A stretch of 64,000 nucleotides of DNA from Breviolum minutum Mf 1.05b.01 (GCA_000507305.1 DF239748.1:1-64000); one strand, 5' to 3'. Counted from the first letter of the stretch, positions 46,301 to 59,254 are shown. The notes: generated by a model from the sequence alone, not told the origin. Numbers and translations are program-made.

Positions 46301-46923
46301 ACAAAACATGTATGTTTTTCAGAATTTTCCTCTGCCCCATGTCGTCCAGCCGCCCCTTTAGGGGTGGAGAGACTCCCTGGGATGATAAATTGGAACAACC
46401 ACTGGAGTGGATCAAACAGTCAAGTAAAGTCAAGTCCTTGCTCCAATATATATTTGGTATCTGTTTGAAATAATGATGAATTCCCAGCCATGTGGAATAT
46501 TAATCTCTATTTGATATGTTATTTAAGTTCAAATTTCACCCACGGACACATCCGACAAATCCAAAATCAGTCCCACGGAAAAAAATCATCACAGGGAGTC
46601 GTGGAACTCAGCTGCAGCAAGGGAGGACGTTTTACGATGTCTTTGGGGATTTGGATGTAACGCAACCAGATGCATCCAGCCAAAACAGGCAAAAACTTAT
46701 TGTAAGTACCAAAATGGTTTAGTTACCAGGCTTTGCCTGTTTGGTCAAAAAGCCTACTCAAAGTTTAGTCAAAAATGTTGGTCAAAATTGTTTATAAAAG
46801 GTGGAGGTCAAGGAATCTTTTGGAAAGTGGTCACACTATACTAGACAAAAATATATATATATATATGATATAAATAACCATCCCAAAACAAAGGTCATGT
46901 CCTGAATTGGCAAAGGTGTATAC
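43386..46923. other. Gene-poor stretch
   Basis: Several 90-145-codon frames on both strands (for example 43875-44312 minus, 44704-45117 plus) have AT-ending codons and no linked splice sites. A half-copy of hairpin family A lies near 44715-44742. Confidence 0.3.
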
Positions 46924-47180
46924 TTGCCATTCATGAACCGGAATTTGTCAGATTGCTCTTGAGAGTATTCCCTTTTCATCACAATTTGATTAGGTGGATT
47001 CAACTCATTGGAAAAAACAATCTTCAAGTGATGAGAAACTGCCAACATCAAGGGAAAGTTGTCACATCTGCAGATGTTTCCCTGCCAAAACAAGCATTGT
47101 GTTGAATATGCCGATATCAAATCTAAATCTGTGGAAAGTCTCGGTAACACTTGGTTGCAATGGGTTTCACACTCCCCTCC
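46924..47180 (-). CDS. Candidate 257-bp exon, unknown protein
   Basis: Between CATCATCACAG and AA|GTATAC the minus strand is open for 85 codons: GGECETHCNQVLPRLSTDLD, LISAYSTQCLFWQGNICRCD, NFPLMLAVSHHLKIVFSNEL, NPPNQIVMKREYSQEQSDKF, RFMNGK. Cys and His are spaced CETHC...C...CRC, which could bind metal, but no known finger is matched. Phase in 0, out 2. Codon bias is moderate. Confidence 0.4.
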
Positions 47181-49652
47181 CTGTGATGATGGCAATGCAT
47201 AGTCTCGTTCACCACAAAATCCACTATGATTCTCATAATCAATGGGTTTCCAAATCATAATCCTTCCGGAACTTCCTTTTGTCTACTTTTTTGTGTTGAG
47301 TCTTGACGTCCAGGTTCTCCCTTGGCGCTAAGTTCCTCCTTCCAACCTAACGGTTGATGCCCAAGAAAGGGCAGTTAAAACACCGATGGAGACTGGCCAA
47401 GTTGGCTCAACAACAGAGCAAAATGTTTTTGCATCACAAACAGATCTTGAAGTGGGGAAAATTGGAGTGACAGCAAGTGCTCAACCCCCTAACCAGTTGC
47501 TCATATTTAGCTGATGATTTGACTATGGCTCCTTTACAATCATCTCATTTGCCACACCTTCTTTCAGAAACGTCCTTGAGGCTTCCTCCATTGGTCAGTC
47601 ACTCTGAAAGTCCAATTTGACAAAACATTCAGGTCAACACTTGGCTGAAATTTGAAATGCCTAAACCATCAACCGATTTAAACGATCAACCTTATTTTTC
47701 TACTCTGTACAATTACTTCTTCCAAGAATCACGGTTCAATGGGTCCCTTCAAAACGACAGTTCCCAACACAAGAACATGGATCATTTTCCATGATTGTTG
47801 CAAGAGGGTGAACATGCTGGAAGTATGGGTTGTAATTTTCATCTATAGGTTCTCTCACCAGAAAAAAGAAAACATGATACTCCCCCTAAAACTAACCCCT
47901 GAAAAATGACGGCTGGAAGTTGGAAGACTGCGATCTACTTTCTTCTTTAAAATGGTCTCGAGAAATTGGAATTCCAGAGTGACCTGGATCTTTACATCTC
48001 GACCAATTGCCCATGGACGGGACCGCCTCTGGCGATTCCACGGGGCTATCTGAAGATGAATTTCATCACAACTCGAAGTGTGCAGCATGTTTTGAACATT
48101 GACTCTAAAATCGTTCAATAAGTCAACATATACGTATGGTATCGCATGGTTATGAGAATGGCCATGGCCATGGTGATGATGATGGTGGTGATTGATGATG
48201 CGGCTTTGATGGTTCCTAAACCCACCAAGCGTACAACAAGTGCAAAGTGTAGTGTCTGGAAACTTGTGGAAACTTTAGTTTCTGGATAGTTGTTTTAGTC
48301 TTTTGTAGGTCCCGCTAAAACCTTATTCTGGATTGTTATGGACCCCATCCTTAGACGATTCACATACTGATGATGGGGCTATAACGAATAAATAGCTACA
48401 TCTATATCCAACAAGTGGCACAAATCCTGCTGGGTCTGGGCACCACCGGGCTGGACCAAATTTCTAAAAGGCCATCCTTTTTTGTCTTATCTACTCATAG
48501 GAAGGAGTCCATTGATGATGTATGTTTTGGAGGGGTTAAGCTGGAGGGATGCCATGAATGTGTACTCTCTTGGTGATTGTTGGGGGGTTAAGTTGGTGAT
48601 CCACCAGGAAATTTTTGATCATTTTCTCTGCACAATTGAGTAATAAACATGTGACCGGTTGTCAGCTCAAGGAATAAATCATCCGAAACAAGCAATGTGG
48701 TTAAAATCATCCTTCAATGTGCCTCATGTGACCCGCAAAAAACTTGACGTGACCTCCGCAAACAAATTGTCAGTGTGACGTGGTACTAATCCATACCATC
48801 ATTTTTGAGAATTCATGTGTCATGTGTACTTGCCATTTGGCTCTCAAGTCTGACAGCAGAAACAATATGTTTCGAAGTGGCAATCCAAACATCCTCATCC
48901 ATCAGTGATGAATCGGCAGCATATTCGAATGTTTCATCATGCTCTCACAGAAATCACTGTGCCATTTTTCAACCTTTTCCTGGGTTTGTGGGTCACATCG
49001 CGGGATGGGCTTTTCAACCAACTTTTTGCCGGGCTGTAACGGGGGGAAACATATCTAGGGAAACCTATGCATAGAACTGGCAAGTGGTTTGCAAGGCGAA
49101 CGCTACATATTCACAAAGTCATGATCTTCTGACTACTCACAGCGCATGCAAATTCAGTATAATCATTCTTCATTGAATGAAACATTGCATCTCATCGAGA
49201 TGAGTAAATGCATAATAATTATAGCAAAGTAAGAAATAAGCATGACATATGCCGTGTACAACATATTCTACATACCTTGTGGGTACTAATTTTGGTAGAC
49301 TTTTGTTGATAAGGGACCTCGCTTTGGAGTGTGAAATAGGTCTCAACAACAATGGGATCTTTCTAGATTCTAGGTGAAACCCATGACATTTTACCCACCT
49401 TTCCAATTCCTTTAAAACAAATAAAACATCAATTTTCCTCGAAATCCTCAACTACCAGCCTTGATCCGACCTGGAAAAAGTCTATCCGATTTTGTCAGCC
49501 CCAGGGATGAACCAGGTGTCAAATGGGATTTCTGTGAAACCAATCATCAAATTTCAGTAGCAGCTAGTGTGATTTCCCCACAAAATGGCTGGAAAATCAG
49601 CGGTTCCAAAGTGCTAGAAACTATCAAGCATTTTGAAATACTGTTGATATAT
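47181..49652. other. Gene-poor stretch
   Basis: No exon with linked partners. A tagagaatgagtgatgatgatg-like repeat patch lies near 48150-48195. Everything else is AT-rich with short frames. Confidence 0.3.
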
Positions 49653-49762
49653 TTCCCAGATGCTCCATGTATTCATTATTTACTTACATGAACGGTGAAA
49701 CATGGCCACATGAACAAGGGGAAATGGCGAGCGGTAAATATTCCCATGGAGCATCTGGGTTT
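49653..49762. repeat. Hairpin repeat, family K
   Basis: cccagatgctccatg and catggagcatctggg are perfect 15-bp arms about 80 bp apart, extended by imperfect gatatatttc and ttttgatatat outside. Confidence 0.75.
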
Positions 49763-49964
49763 TGATATATTTGATATTCATGACCAACTCTTTGGTCCCA
49801 AAACTAAGATGACTCCAACCTTTTGAGTCACTATAGCCATGTCATCCATGTCTAAAAATCACCCCTGAGTCTGCGGGCTTCTTCCATTCTGGAGCCTGGC
49901 TGAAGGAAGGCAACAAATTTGATGGTGGAGTCCTGCTGGGCTTCCCTGAATGGTGTACTTACCT

Positions 49965-50062
49965 GGGTGGTGGTTTCAACCCATCTGAAAAAATATTAGT
50001 CAAATTGGAAATCTTCCCCAATTTTCGGGGTGAAAATAAAAAATATTTGAAACCACCACCTA
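49965..50062. repeat. Hairpin repeat, family E copy 2
   Basis: ggtggtggtttcaacccatc begins the unit and aaatatttgaaaccaccacc ends it. Both termini are perfectly complementary over ggtggtggtttcaa, the best preserved copy. Confidence 0.85.
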
Positions 50063-50895
50063 ATTACAATCGCAATGCCACTAGTTTGGCTCATAATCCA
50101 AATGAGATATGATCAAGCAAATGGTTGTTCCCTTTGAATGCAAGACATCAGGATAGGATGATATCACAATTCTTTATGTTTTGAGGATCTTCAGGGCATC
50201 TTCAATTTCTTCTGCTCAAAAAAGGGGCTTACGCACACAGAGACTTGCATGTTGTATGTTTTTGTTTCTTGCATTTTCGCGGCTTTATGGTACATGACAT
50301 TATTGAACAAAAGCTAGCCAAATCATCTATCACCCATCAGTATCCTAGTAGCATTGTACATATACATCCTACATTTATATACAGCAACAAAACCCACTTT
50401 GCTGATGTAGGCATGCAGTGTTCTACACAGGGCTAGCTAGAGAATCAAATATGAGAGATCCTTGGAGATGTTGGAGAAGAGTCAAATCATCAGCTTGAGG
50501 GTAGTTTTGGCTATATATGAAAAGTGGGTTGTTCTGCTTTGACGCGTGCAACACTCATTGGCGTCAATAGACATGAGCCAGATTGTCAATCCAATTTCAA
50601 CCCACACATACCCCACAACAAACCACGAAAGAACACAGAAACAGATCCTTTTTCACCAGTTCAGGAAGCCCCATTCAATGATTATCCGCAATTATGTCTT
50701 TTGGCCTTTCACATCCTTTACATGTTCCCTCACTGTTTACAGAAGGCAGGAAACAGGAATCCATTACATCAACTAAAAAAGCAGGGGATCTCATCATGAC
50801 AAGTCACCAAAGTAACTCATAAACTGTTATCATAAATAAAACCAAAAAAATCCCAAAAACCTACAGAATGACTATCAAATACGACTTAAACCTAG
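50063..50895. other. Gene-poor stretch
   Basis: Plus frames near 50524-50799 overlap each other in two phases, and neither shows splice support. Confidence 0.3.
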
Positions 50896-51003
50896 TACTA
50901 CTGTGGATGGAAGAAACCCTGCACCAGTTGATATGGAGAATCTCCCATTTTTCATAAGGTTTCGTGTTTTTAACAGGGGCTTAGCCGGATTTCTGAACCA
51001 TCA
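50896..51003. repeat. Hairpin repeat, family A copy 3
   Basis: tactactgtggatggaagaa on the left and ggatttctgaaccatcat on the right, with the family centre gcaccagttgat. More diverged than other copies. Confidence 0.7.
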
Positions 51004-52575
51004 TCTTTGATCATTGTCCTTGGTCGTTGTTGATGTCAAATTTCCCCACCTGAGCAGCTGCTTCTTGACCTTCTTGACCGGACCTTAGGGCCATGCGGCC
51101 AAGAGTTTGTCGTGGTGGGAACCCAAATAAAAAGCTTGACATTCATAAACACAATGATATGAAATCTAGATTAATATACAGTATGATATTATATATTATA
51201 CATTTTTATATATACAGTTTAGGAAGCTGTTGGGTATTTCCTACATGTGTTTGTTTCCAAAAAAAACACAGGCCTCCGAACCAAGCTTCTTGTGGATTTG
51301 TGACAGGTGGTGTCCATCGTGTCTGAAGGCCGGCGCTAGGTTCAAATTGCAAACTTCAAGCACGTTCAGCTTCCATGTCAAAATACTCTTGCAAATACAT
51401 CCAGCATTAGGGTAGAGTTTAGAACAAACTACTTTCAAAAGCAGCTGGCAAACACTTGCACAACGTGGACTTGTTGTTTGGCTTTGCGGGGACTTGACGT
51501 GGTAAGACTAGATACCGTAAATCAAGGAAGAAATGAGCAGCGTGCGAAGCCCTTGCTACCTGAGATGAATTCCTGATCGGTTCAAAGGGATAAAATTATG
51601 ATTTCTTAGTTGGTTGCATTCCCTAGACAATTCGATGCTATAGGATGATTTCAACCCCTAAAATCTAAATTGAAATTGAAATCATCACCTGGATCATTGG
51701 GCCACTCATAGTGCGGGCTGTGGACAGGATAAAAGGGCCCAGAAAGGACGCACCACAGGGGGGCCCAAGCACCATCTCTTTGAGGGCGGTTGCATACATT
51801 TCTTACAGGTCTTACAGGAGATTTCTATATCACATACCCAGCTTCTCTTGAGACTTCCTAGAAACTGTTCCACAAGCTGGGTTTCCTTTTCTACATGCAG
51901 CTAGTGTAATTTTGAAGCAACCTGCATCAAACTAAAAATAATCTAACAATGAAACTCTCAAATTGCTAGCCAAAGCGCTATGTTCCTAACGAAAACACTA
52001 CCACACACGCACATATCATGAGGACTCATGAAGGTAAACCTACCTCTTTCAGCTTCGTTGGTGACATGAAACACTGGCAAATCAACGCATCACCGCATCG
52101 AGATCTCGCCTCGCCCGTTTCCACGTTGACATAATAGGTCCTTAAGGAGGATAGCTCCACAGGGGTGAGCGTAAATCTATCCCTGGATCCACAGATTGCT
52201 TCAACTGCTTCTGGTCAGTTCTTGAGGCCAAAAAGATTCGGTACGTTGTCTATTGTCCCGGGAATTGTTGTCAGTGTTTCTAGCTGTTCCTTGTAGTTAT
52301 CGTGAAACATTCGAACACTTGTTATGTGTCGCACCCATCTTTTTGGGAGGTCTTCCAGTGAACCCAACACTGCACTATCTTTTAATCATCAGCAAAGGCG
52401 AAGTTCTACCCGTGCAAGCTCAACAACAAGCCATATAGAAGAGGAGATATCTCTTCGAAATCATTATATTTAGTTTACATTTCGTATGCTGAGTTTTTTC
52501 TTTTGGGGGCGTGTAGCAAACAAACTTGTCTTTCCATTTGATGTTAATCGTTATGTACAAAAGAACCCCTTTTTT
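51004..52575. other. Gene-poor stretch
   Basis: A short hairpin gatgatttcaacccc ... gaaattgaaatcatcacc near 51640-51695 resembles a shortened family-E unit. No exon. Confidence 0.3.
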
Positions 52576-52676
52576 TGGGTGGTGGTTTCGAGCCATTCAA
52601 AAAAAACACATTATGTGAAATTATGTTCATCTTCTCCAAATTTTGAGATGAGAAATCAACTATTTGAAACCACCGA
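52576..52676. repeat. Hairpin repeat, family E copy 4
   Basis: gggtggtggtttcgagccat begins it and actatttgaaaccaccgagc ends it. It starts about 40 bp beyond the donor of the predicted exon at 52715-52838, so would lie in the following intron. Confidence 0.75.
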
Positions 52677-52714
52677 GCTTTGACAATGATGCCATAAATG
52701 CACACCGATTTCAC

Positions 52715-52838
52715 TGAGTCTTCCCCCACATGCCGCTACTTCGAGACATCTTCGGAACCCACTCGTCGACCTGACAGGCGTGACAGCCCACCACTGCACG
52801 GGATCTGGGTGGATTTCTCTATCGATGCTGTATGATCT
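52715..52838 (-). CDS. Candidate 124-bp exon
   Basis: After TTTGCCAAAG the minus strand reads RSYSIDREIHPDPVQWWAVT, PVRSTSGFRRCLEVAACGGR, L and a donor CTCA|GTGAAA. Phase in 0, out 1. G/C-ending codons are common (ATC CAC, CCC GTG CAG TGG TGG, GTC ACG). The plus strand is also open here as part of a longer frame (52686-53064) with a possible GTAAAC donor at 53035, so the strand is not settled. Unknown protein. Confidence 0.4.
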
Positions 52839-53400
52839 CTTTGGCAAATTCAAAGATGGCTGGATGACTGAGTATTTCCAGAAGTGTGTGTTTTGTTTAA
52901 AAGGTCTTTGTGAAAGTATGATCCCTAAAAATGGTGTTGTAGTAGTTCCAAATCAAATAGATATGTTGTCATTCTACAGGACTTTGGCAGACGGTCTAAA
53001 AGTCAAGTGCCGGCTGTACATAAATTTCTTAAAGGTAAACCGTTCGGTAAACCACCATGATTGATCCCTCTGGAGCAAGGCCTTTGAAGAATCGTTTAAG
53101 CATAACCTTTATGCATGGTGACGGTTTGCTGTGATTTCAGATATGGCCCTTTGCAGTTGGCTACAATCAGAAGTAGATTTCCATGGTTGTGACGATAATG
53201 TTAGAAGCTAGACTTCCGTATTTGAGGATAACACAGGACCCTCCAAGAATGAAGCAGAAAGTGAAACTGTGGAGCAGGGGTTGAGGGCCTTGTCTTTGAA
53301 CCTTGAGGCTGTTAACCTATTATTACATGTTTAGTAGGGAATCCCTATCAACCTTCATGTGCCACTATTACTGGGTGGGGAGTAGATCCAATCTATCTAC

Positions 53401-53770
53401 TTATGGTTTACCCAGTAATGTACCAAGGAACCCAATAATGTTTGCCATAAAAGAAGCCTATCATTTGGCATAGCTGGCCTTGGCCCCTTCAAATTGTACC
53501 CCCTTCCCTGGATTCTACCGTGGGACAGCATCATTGGTTTGGAGGTACCAGCAGCTGCTTCTTTGTTTCCACTGTCACACTTGATCCTTGGCTTTAATAC
53601 CGAAGTTGGTCCCTCCGTTAGCTTGAAATTCCGGCCTCCCGGGCGGTAGGTGGAGCTGATTGGCCGAAGCGTTGGGCGTAGACAGCCCCCTGGAGACAGG
53701 GAAAGGGCTATCAACGGGGCTGCTGGAAACGTTACGTTTCCGGTGAAATGTATTGCCGGAAGCAAAGGGG
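53401..53770 (-). CDS. Long minus-strand exon, unknown basic protein
   Basis: CTTGTGGCACAG precedes 122 open codons: PLLPAIHFTGNVTFPAAPLI, SLSPGGCLRPTLRPISSTYR, GGRNFKLTEGPTSVLKPRIK, GNKEAAAGTSKPMMLSHGRI, GRGYNLKGPRPAMPNDRLLL, TLLGSLVHYWVNH, then CATAA|GTAGAT. Phases 1 in and 2 out fit the length exactly. Third positions are strongly G/C through the exon. The first half is Pro/Ser-rich, the second basic. A plus-strand frame over 53650-53913 lacks this bias and is rejected. No family recognised. Confidence 0.5.
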
Positions 53771-54226
53771 CTGTGCCACAAGATGATATGATTAATTGCA
53801 AGGACCTTGTTTATTTCAAGCTTTTGTCAGAGTCGAGTGATTATGTGATGTATGCTGTTTTTGGTGCAGGAACGTTTCATGTGCATGCTGCTAGGGGGTA
53901 TGTCTTCAAATAGCAATTTGATGCCAATTGTAAATCATCCTTTAATCACAATAAGCCATTCTCTGGTGGAGGTATGGTACCGGGGAGGGTTGGTTCATAT
54001 TTCTGGCACAATTGAGAAACGCAATAAAAGACGAAACAAGCAAAGTAACCATCTATGTCTCTATATATATATAATTCATGTATAACTGAGCCACAAAATA
54101 AAAGATGCAAACGTAAACTGATACGAAATGCATGTATACTTTGGGATGCTTTCCGATTCCAGTAACATTGGAAAGTGAAGATTGATACGGCTCCCCCATT
54201 AAAAATATACCAATCCTAGTGGCCAC
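53771..54226. other. Gene-poor stretch
   Basis: AT-rich, with no supported exon. The pyrimidine-poor sequence just above 53771 (minus strand) would be intron. Confidence 0.3.
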
Positions 54227-54356
54227 TGGTACTGAGCAAATTGCAATACCTTCCTAGTCCTAAACGTGAATTAGGAAGATTCTTGGGAGATTCCCCTTCG
54301 GAAACCACCATTTTTGGAGTGACCTCGGCTGGGGTTGCTATAATTTGCTCAGATAT
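54227..54356. repeat. Hairpin repeat, family L
   Basis: ctgagcaaattgcaatacc pairs with the right arm ggttgctataatttgctcag. The inner part has cttcctagtcct facing attaggaag. Confidence 0.7.
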
Positions 54357-54753
54357 CACCAAATAGACCCTGAAAGTAGGGAACATCCCTACAGAAGATT
54401 TCATCAGATTTCATCTTCCAACCATCCATTTTCAGAGCTTTTGCTGTTAGTGTCAGGGAATGTAATATAAAAAGCCAAACGGTGTGTGCTATTGAAGTGA
54501 AATTCATGGAAATTCCTCAAATCCATCATGCGTTTGCCTTGTTTGATCCCCCCAAACTGGGCAATCTAATGATCCCTGTAATATAAAAACGTATCTTTCT
54601 CTCCTCACAGCCCAGCCCACCTCCGGGCTTTGCACGAAGCTCCTCATGCATTGCTCGGTCGCCGGTGATGGCGTGGCCTGAAGCATGGCATAGGTTTCTG
54701 TTGCGCCAGGGGGACCCAGTGGACCTACCAGGAAATATTCAAATTGAACCTCA

Positions 54754-54800
54754 GTTCTGAAAACTTGGTGGTAAGGTATGTACCACCAAGTTATTCAGAA
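54754..54800. repeat. Short perfect-stem hairpin
   Basis: ttctgaaaacttggtggta and taccaccaagttattcagaa flank a 7-bp loop. There is one mismatch in nearly 20 base pairs. Confidence 0.75.
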
Positions 54801-57007
54801 ACATATTTAGCTAGTCAAAGTGGATCGAATAAAACAATATTAAACACATGTTAAGTTTGCCACCCCATACTTGAGCTATTGCAAAAAAGAAGGCATTTCA
54901 GTTTCACCAGTCGGATCCATTTGGAATGATTCCAACCTATAGACCAAAAGCCTATGTAGTACTGTTGATGGAAGGGATGCTGCTTAGTATACATGATCTG
55001 TATGTAAGCATTGGGTGATCATACGCCACCTAGCACCTTTCACTGGAACCAGAAAAATCCAATTTACAGTTAACCCGTTTTGAGATCCGTGCCATCACCC
55101 GGTGCAATGTATGAAACGACACGTATAGCTGCGCAATTTTTGGACCCCATATTCATCAAGAAGCAGGGTCCCATGAAAAGGTGGTATTCACTCACAATCA
55201 AATGATTCAAAATCTTCCTTTTGAGATATGTAAATCGAATGTAACAGTACTTGAAGAAGTATTCCACCACTTTCAGCTAACTATGAACTGTGGAGATTTT
55301 GCTGAAAGCAGGTGCACAAAAGAAAGCGCTGTATTTCACCATGGTAGCACAACGCCAGACTTGACCAAATCCCCAAGAAATGGCCTCAGATCCCCCATGC
55401 CATACACCACCAAACCCCCGGCCTCATCAATACTCCGCACCGGTAAGGAGACATGTTCAGCCAAGGCTGTACTCGTTACCTGGGAGATTCGGTGGAGCCG
55501 ATAGGAAGCCCCTAAGGATTTCGATATACCAAATGGTATGGTAAACTTGTGGGAAGGCTTACCAAAAGAAACTCCCATTGAAGGTGGTCCCTGAAAATCC
55601 CACTGAACCATTGACTCTTCATGAATTTCATGTCACATCTTTGAGCTGGAAATCATGTTCAAGCTCTTGACTTTCAAATGAATCTGGCCAAATTTAGTCA
55701 CAAATTCATACTTGAAAAGCATTCAGTAACATTCAAGATATTTTCCGAACATTTCTCGACAACCCACGTGGAGTGTTGAGGTGGACAGTATTGATCGCTG
55801 CCTATCCAACCTCAAAAACCAAAGTGTCAAAACCAACAATCGTAGTGGAGTGTACTTAAAAGATGCAAGATTCAAGTGAATTGACGTTTGAATCATTGCA
55901 GTTTATCAGCTTATCACCCTTTTCAGAATCAAACATGACCAAATCTGTAAAAAGATCGATGTTTGATACTTATCAAATTATCATTTCAATGTGGTCAGTG
56001 ACAATTGACAGCCAACCATCAAGGTTGAATCGCAAATCCTCACAAAGGACACATCGCAAAGTGAATGAAATGGGAGTTGTTTATTGTTTGGTCATCTGTT
56101 CGGGGCCGGTAATTTTGAGCCACACTTCAAAAAACATACCCTCTTGGGAACCATCACATATCCCACTTGAAGTTAGAAAAAAAATCATCATTTTCAAAAG
56201 TACCTTGGATTCAGAAGGGGATATGTGATCATCATTCCCAGAAGGGTATCCAAAAAAACACCTTGGTTGATGTCTGTCCATTTCCAAGTATGGCAATTGA
56301 TATCTTCCTCACCATCGACTTTTTCCCAGCTCCCCGAACCTCCGGCTGCGTTGGCATGTCGGCAAGGGCCAACACGGACACCTGACCGGATATCTTCCAA
56401 TTTTACTAAGACTTCCATCAAAGCTAGTAATGAACACGTAGTAAGTTGGGCAATATAAGATAACTAAGTCAAACACTGCGGTAATAACAAAAAAACTAAG
56501 TTAATAATGAGCACGTAATAAGTTGGGTTGTGCTACAACAGTATATATAGTATAGTCAAATACTTGGGGTACTAACACATACTTGAAAACCAACGAACAT
56601 CCTTAAACAAACTGGTAGTATCAAGTTCCATGCCTCCTTCATTCCTTGGATACTGAATCCCATCCATCCAACAACTGTCATAGACTCAGAGAAATGGTCC
56701 CATTCGGCATACCAGCCGAAACCCCTGAAGTGAAGCTGTTTATCTCATATTCAACATTGTTTCGCTAAAAATGACTTTCATTTTCCACTCCACAACAATC
56801 ACAATCAAGCCCACAATAAATCAACATGGAAATCTTGCAACAACAAGATGATTGAATGAACAATACAAATATGAGTTCCCAAACTGGTCAACAAAGAATT
56901 TGGGGTGAGTTGTCAGCTTAGATCAGAACGCACCTTCAACGCTGAATTACGTCGAGGGGTATCAGGTCCTGGTGCGCTTTCTAACCTGCGGGATGTGTTG
57001 ATGGAGT
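54801..57007. other. Gene-poor stretch with minor repeats
   Basis: A half-copy of hairpin A starts at about 54957. Inverted words near 56120-56175 (cacttcaa ... ttgaagt) suggest another decayed hairpin. Frames on both strands lack linked splice sites. Confidence 0.3.
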
Positions 57008-57115
57008 TTGGTGGTTGAACCAACCCATTTGAAAAATATGATCGTCAAATAGGATCATTCCATCAGGTAGGGGTGAACAGGTGAACATGAAAAAATATTT
57101 GAGTTGCCACCACTT
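57008..57115. repeat. Hairpin repeat, family E copy 3
   Basis: ttggtggttgaaccaaccca begins it and aaaatatttgagttgccacc ends it, with the shared centre gtcaaataggatcattcc. It is followed within about 15 bp by a family-F unit, so the two are nested or adjacent. Confidence 0.75.
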
Positions 57116-57130
57116 AGTCTTACTTTCCAT

Positions 57131-57214
57131 ATTATACTGGTTGGAAAGTGTTTTCTTATAATCCCTATATAACTGGGTAGGTTTTTTCATCCTCTTATAT
57201 AGCCTAAACAACCA
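57131..57214. repeat. Hairpin repeat, family F copy 1
   Basis: attatactggttgg ... ataatccctatataactggg ... tatagcctaaacaacc; nearly the same sequence recurs at 59255-59334. Confidence 0.8.
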
Positions 57215-58356
57215 GGGGCCCTTTATTCATGGCTCAGGTGATTTTTGTAAGCAGAGATTCAATCCTAAGAAAAACCAGTCATAGCTGCTGAGGTTGGATC
57301 TTCCTGTTTATGTGGTTGATTACTTTGCAGTTGAGGTTCCAATTCGCCAGAAAAGTAAGAGAAGCAACAAGTCTGATTCATTGGGGCTTAATTTTGTTGA
57401 ACTACGATGAACTACGGTAATGTGGGTAATGTGTATCTCGTATCTCTGTAATTACACGCCTTTAAAAGTTAATAATATTTCATCTAGAACATGTTTGGAC
57501 CTTCAAATCGAGAGGTGAAGTCAACGTAATCAACTGACTATCTCATATAACCTGGATCATTTAGGTATACCTGGAACCCAAATGACCATTGTCTTGATTG
57601 GACAACACCCTTGTTTTGAAGGGTTCAACCACCAAAATAGAGGACATTCACAGGTTCCAGGTTATATATATATATACACACTAGTACTTATAAATATATG
57701 ATAGCGATGATGCAACTTAAATAGTTCAACGTGCTGACATGCCTCAAACGAGAACCTGGGATTCAAACAACAAGTGCAGCCATGAAGCGCGCGGAATGGC
57801 AAGCTATGGTGGTGGTATGATGATATGATATGGCAAACAAGGGGCATAATGCTAAGGCTATGGGTATCATACCATATCAATGGTATCAATACCAATGGGT
57901 ATCTTAAAACTGGTAGGATGATGTAGGAGAGATCAATTGTTCATCACTTACGACCATCCTCGCTGGCAGTGTGGAAAAACCTGCAGCATCTCCATCTCCA
58001 ACAAAAGATGACTCCCGCTAAGCCGCTAAGCTGCCCCACACTGAGCCCAAATCATCTGTTGGAGCCTTGCTCAAGTTTGATCTAGCATCCTGCCGATCTG
58101 AAAAGAATGGCAGGGGTTCAGGTGAAACATCGTGCTTGATGGCTTAGTTCCATTCATTCTCATTTGTTTATATCTAAACATTCTAAACACAACATAGTTC
58201 AACATAGCATACAAATTGAATTATATATCCACATAGAATTATAGCTGGCAGCAAGAACTGGGAGATTCTCCATGTCAACAGGTTCTAACCATCAGGACCA
58301 TCAGGTGAAAAATCAACACCATCATGTTCAATCCTAAAATAGAAATATACATCCGC
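57215..58356. other. Gene-poor stretch
   Basis: An inverted pair tataacctgga ... ggttccaggttatata spans about 57547-57670. No exon supported. Confidence 0.3.
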
Positions 58357-58452
58357 CAAAAACTAACATCTCCCCCATAAAAAGATACTAATTCGGTAGG
58401 GAATACATCTTCCAACCATTAAGTTTCAGGTGCCATGTCAGTTTTAGGGAGG
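58357..58452. repeat. Hairpin repeat, family C copy 3
   Basis: ccaaaaactaacatctcccc on the left and ggtgccatgtcagttttaggg on the right, a diverged member. Confidence 0.6.
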
Positions 58453-59254
58453 GTATATGATTTTCTTCTGTTAGGTCCGGACTGCGACGGAACAATATAA
58501 TTACTTCGGCGGGAAAGAGATGGGAGATTATGAAAGATTACCCATATGCTCCATCTATGGAGGATTTACCTGCATTTACCATAAATTCAAGCCATTCATT
58601 AAGGTAAATATTCCAATCCCATATCTTCTCTGCTGCGCATCAACAACAAGATATAATCACCCACCAAATTCAATTCTGTTTTCATGCATCCTGCAGCACT
58701 TTTATATTTCATCCATCCTACCCTATCACCTTTGCTTCAGTCACGCTGACCACACACCAATAAAATACTATCGTTAATACTGTATATATATATATATACG
58801 TAATCAACCTGTACATTTTTCCAAGAAATCATCTTTGTCACAACCATTTAGGGTTCGGCAATCTCCGAGTTTGCACAAGGGGATCTCAACATCTCCAAAC
58901 AGCCCGTTCCGGTCATCTACGGCCCCCCCGAACCAACCTCAAGACCCAAAGTGGTTTCAGGATGCACCTGCAAAGCGGTTGAGAATAAACCACATATCAT
59001 GTGTATACAGCACTGTATATTATTACGTATATCATTATGTATTTAACATATGTATAATATGTGTTCCTTGCATGTATATATATATATATGCATCATGGAT
59101 AGATTATGCGGATAAGAATTAAATATACACTCTCTGTCACTCTGTATCTCTCGTTCTCTCCAAACCCATGCAATTCCAAACGTACCTAATATACAGTCAG
59201 AGTAAGTAATCAACATCGATCAACCTGTCTATGAAAAAATTCCCCTTTCTTTTC
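58453..59254. other. Gene-poor stretch
   Basis: TA tracts at 58783 and 59076, a related ggtaaatattcc word near 58602, and no exon. Confidence 0.3.

Noticed and set aside
52686..53176. Plus-strand frame ending FLK with a GTAAAC donor and a possible last exon IWPFAVGYNQK
   Set aside because: Phase and splice sites fit, but most of it has AT-ending codons, and the overlapping minus frame agrees with the strand of neighbouring exons. Kept only as an alternative.
53650..53913. Plus-strand 87-codon frame
   Set aside because: The minus strand over the same bases shows strong third-position bias across 122 codons with matched splice phases.
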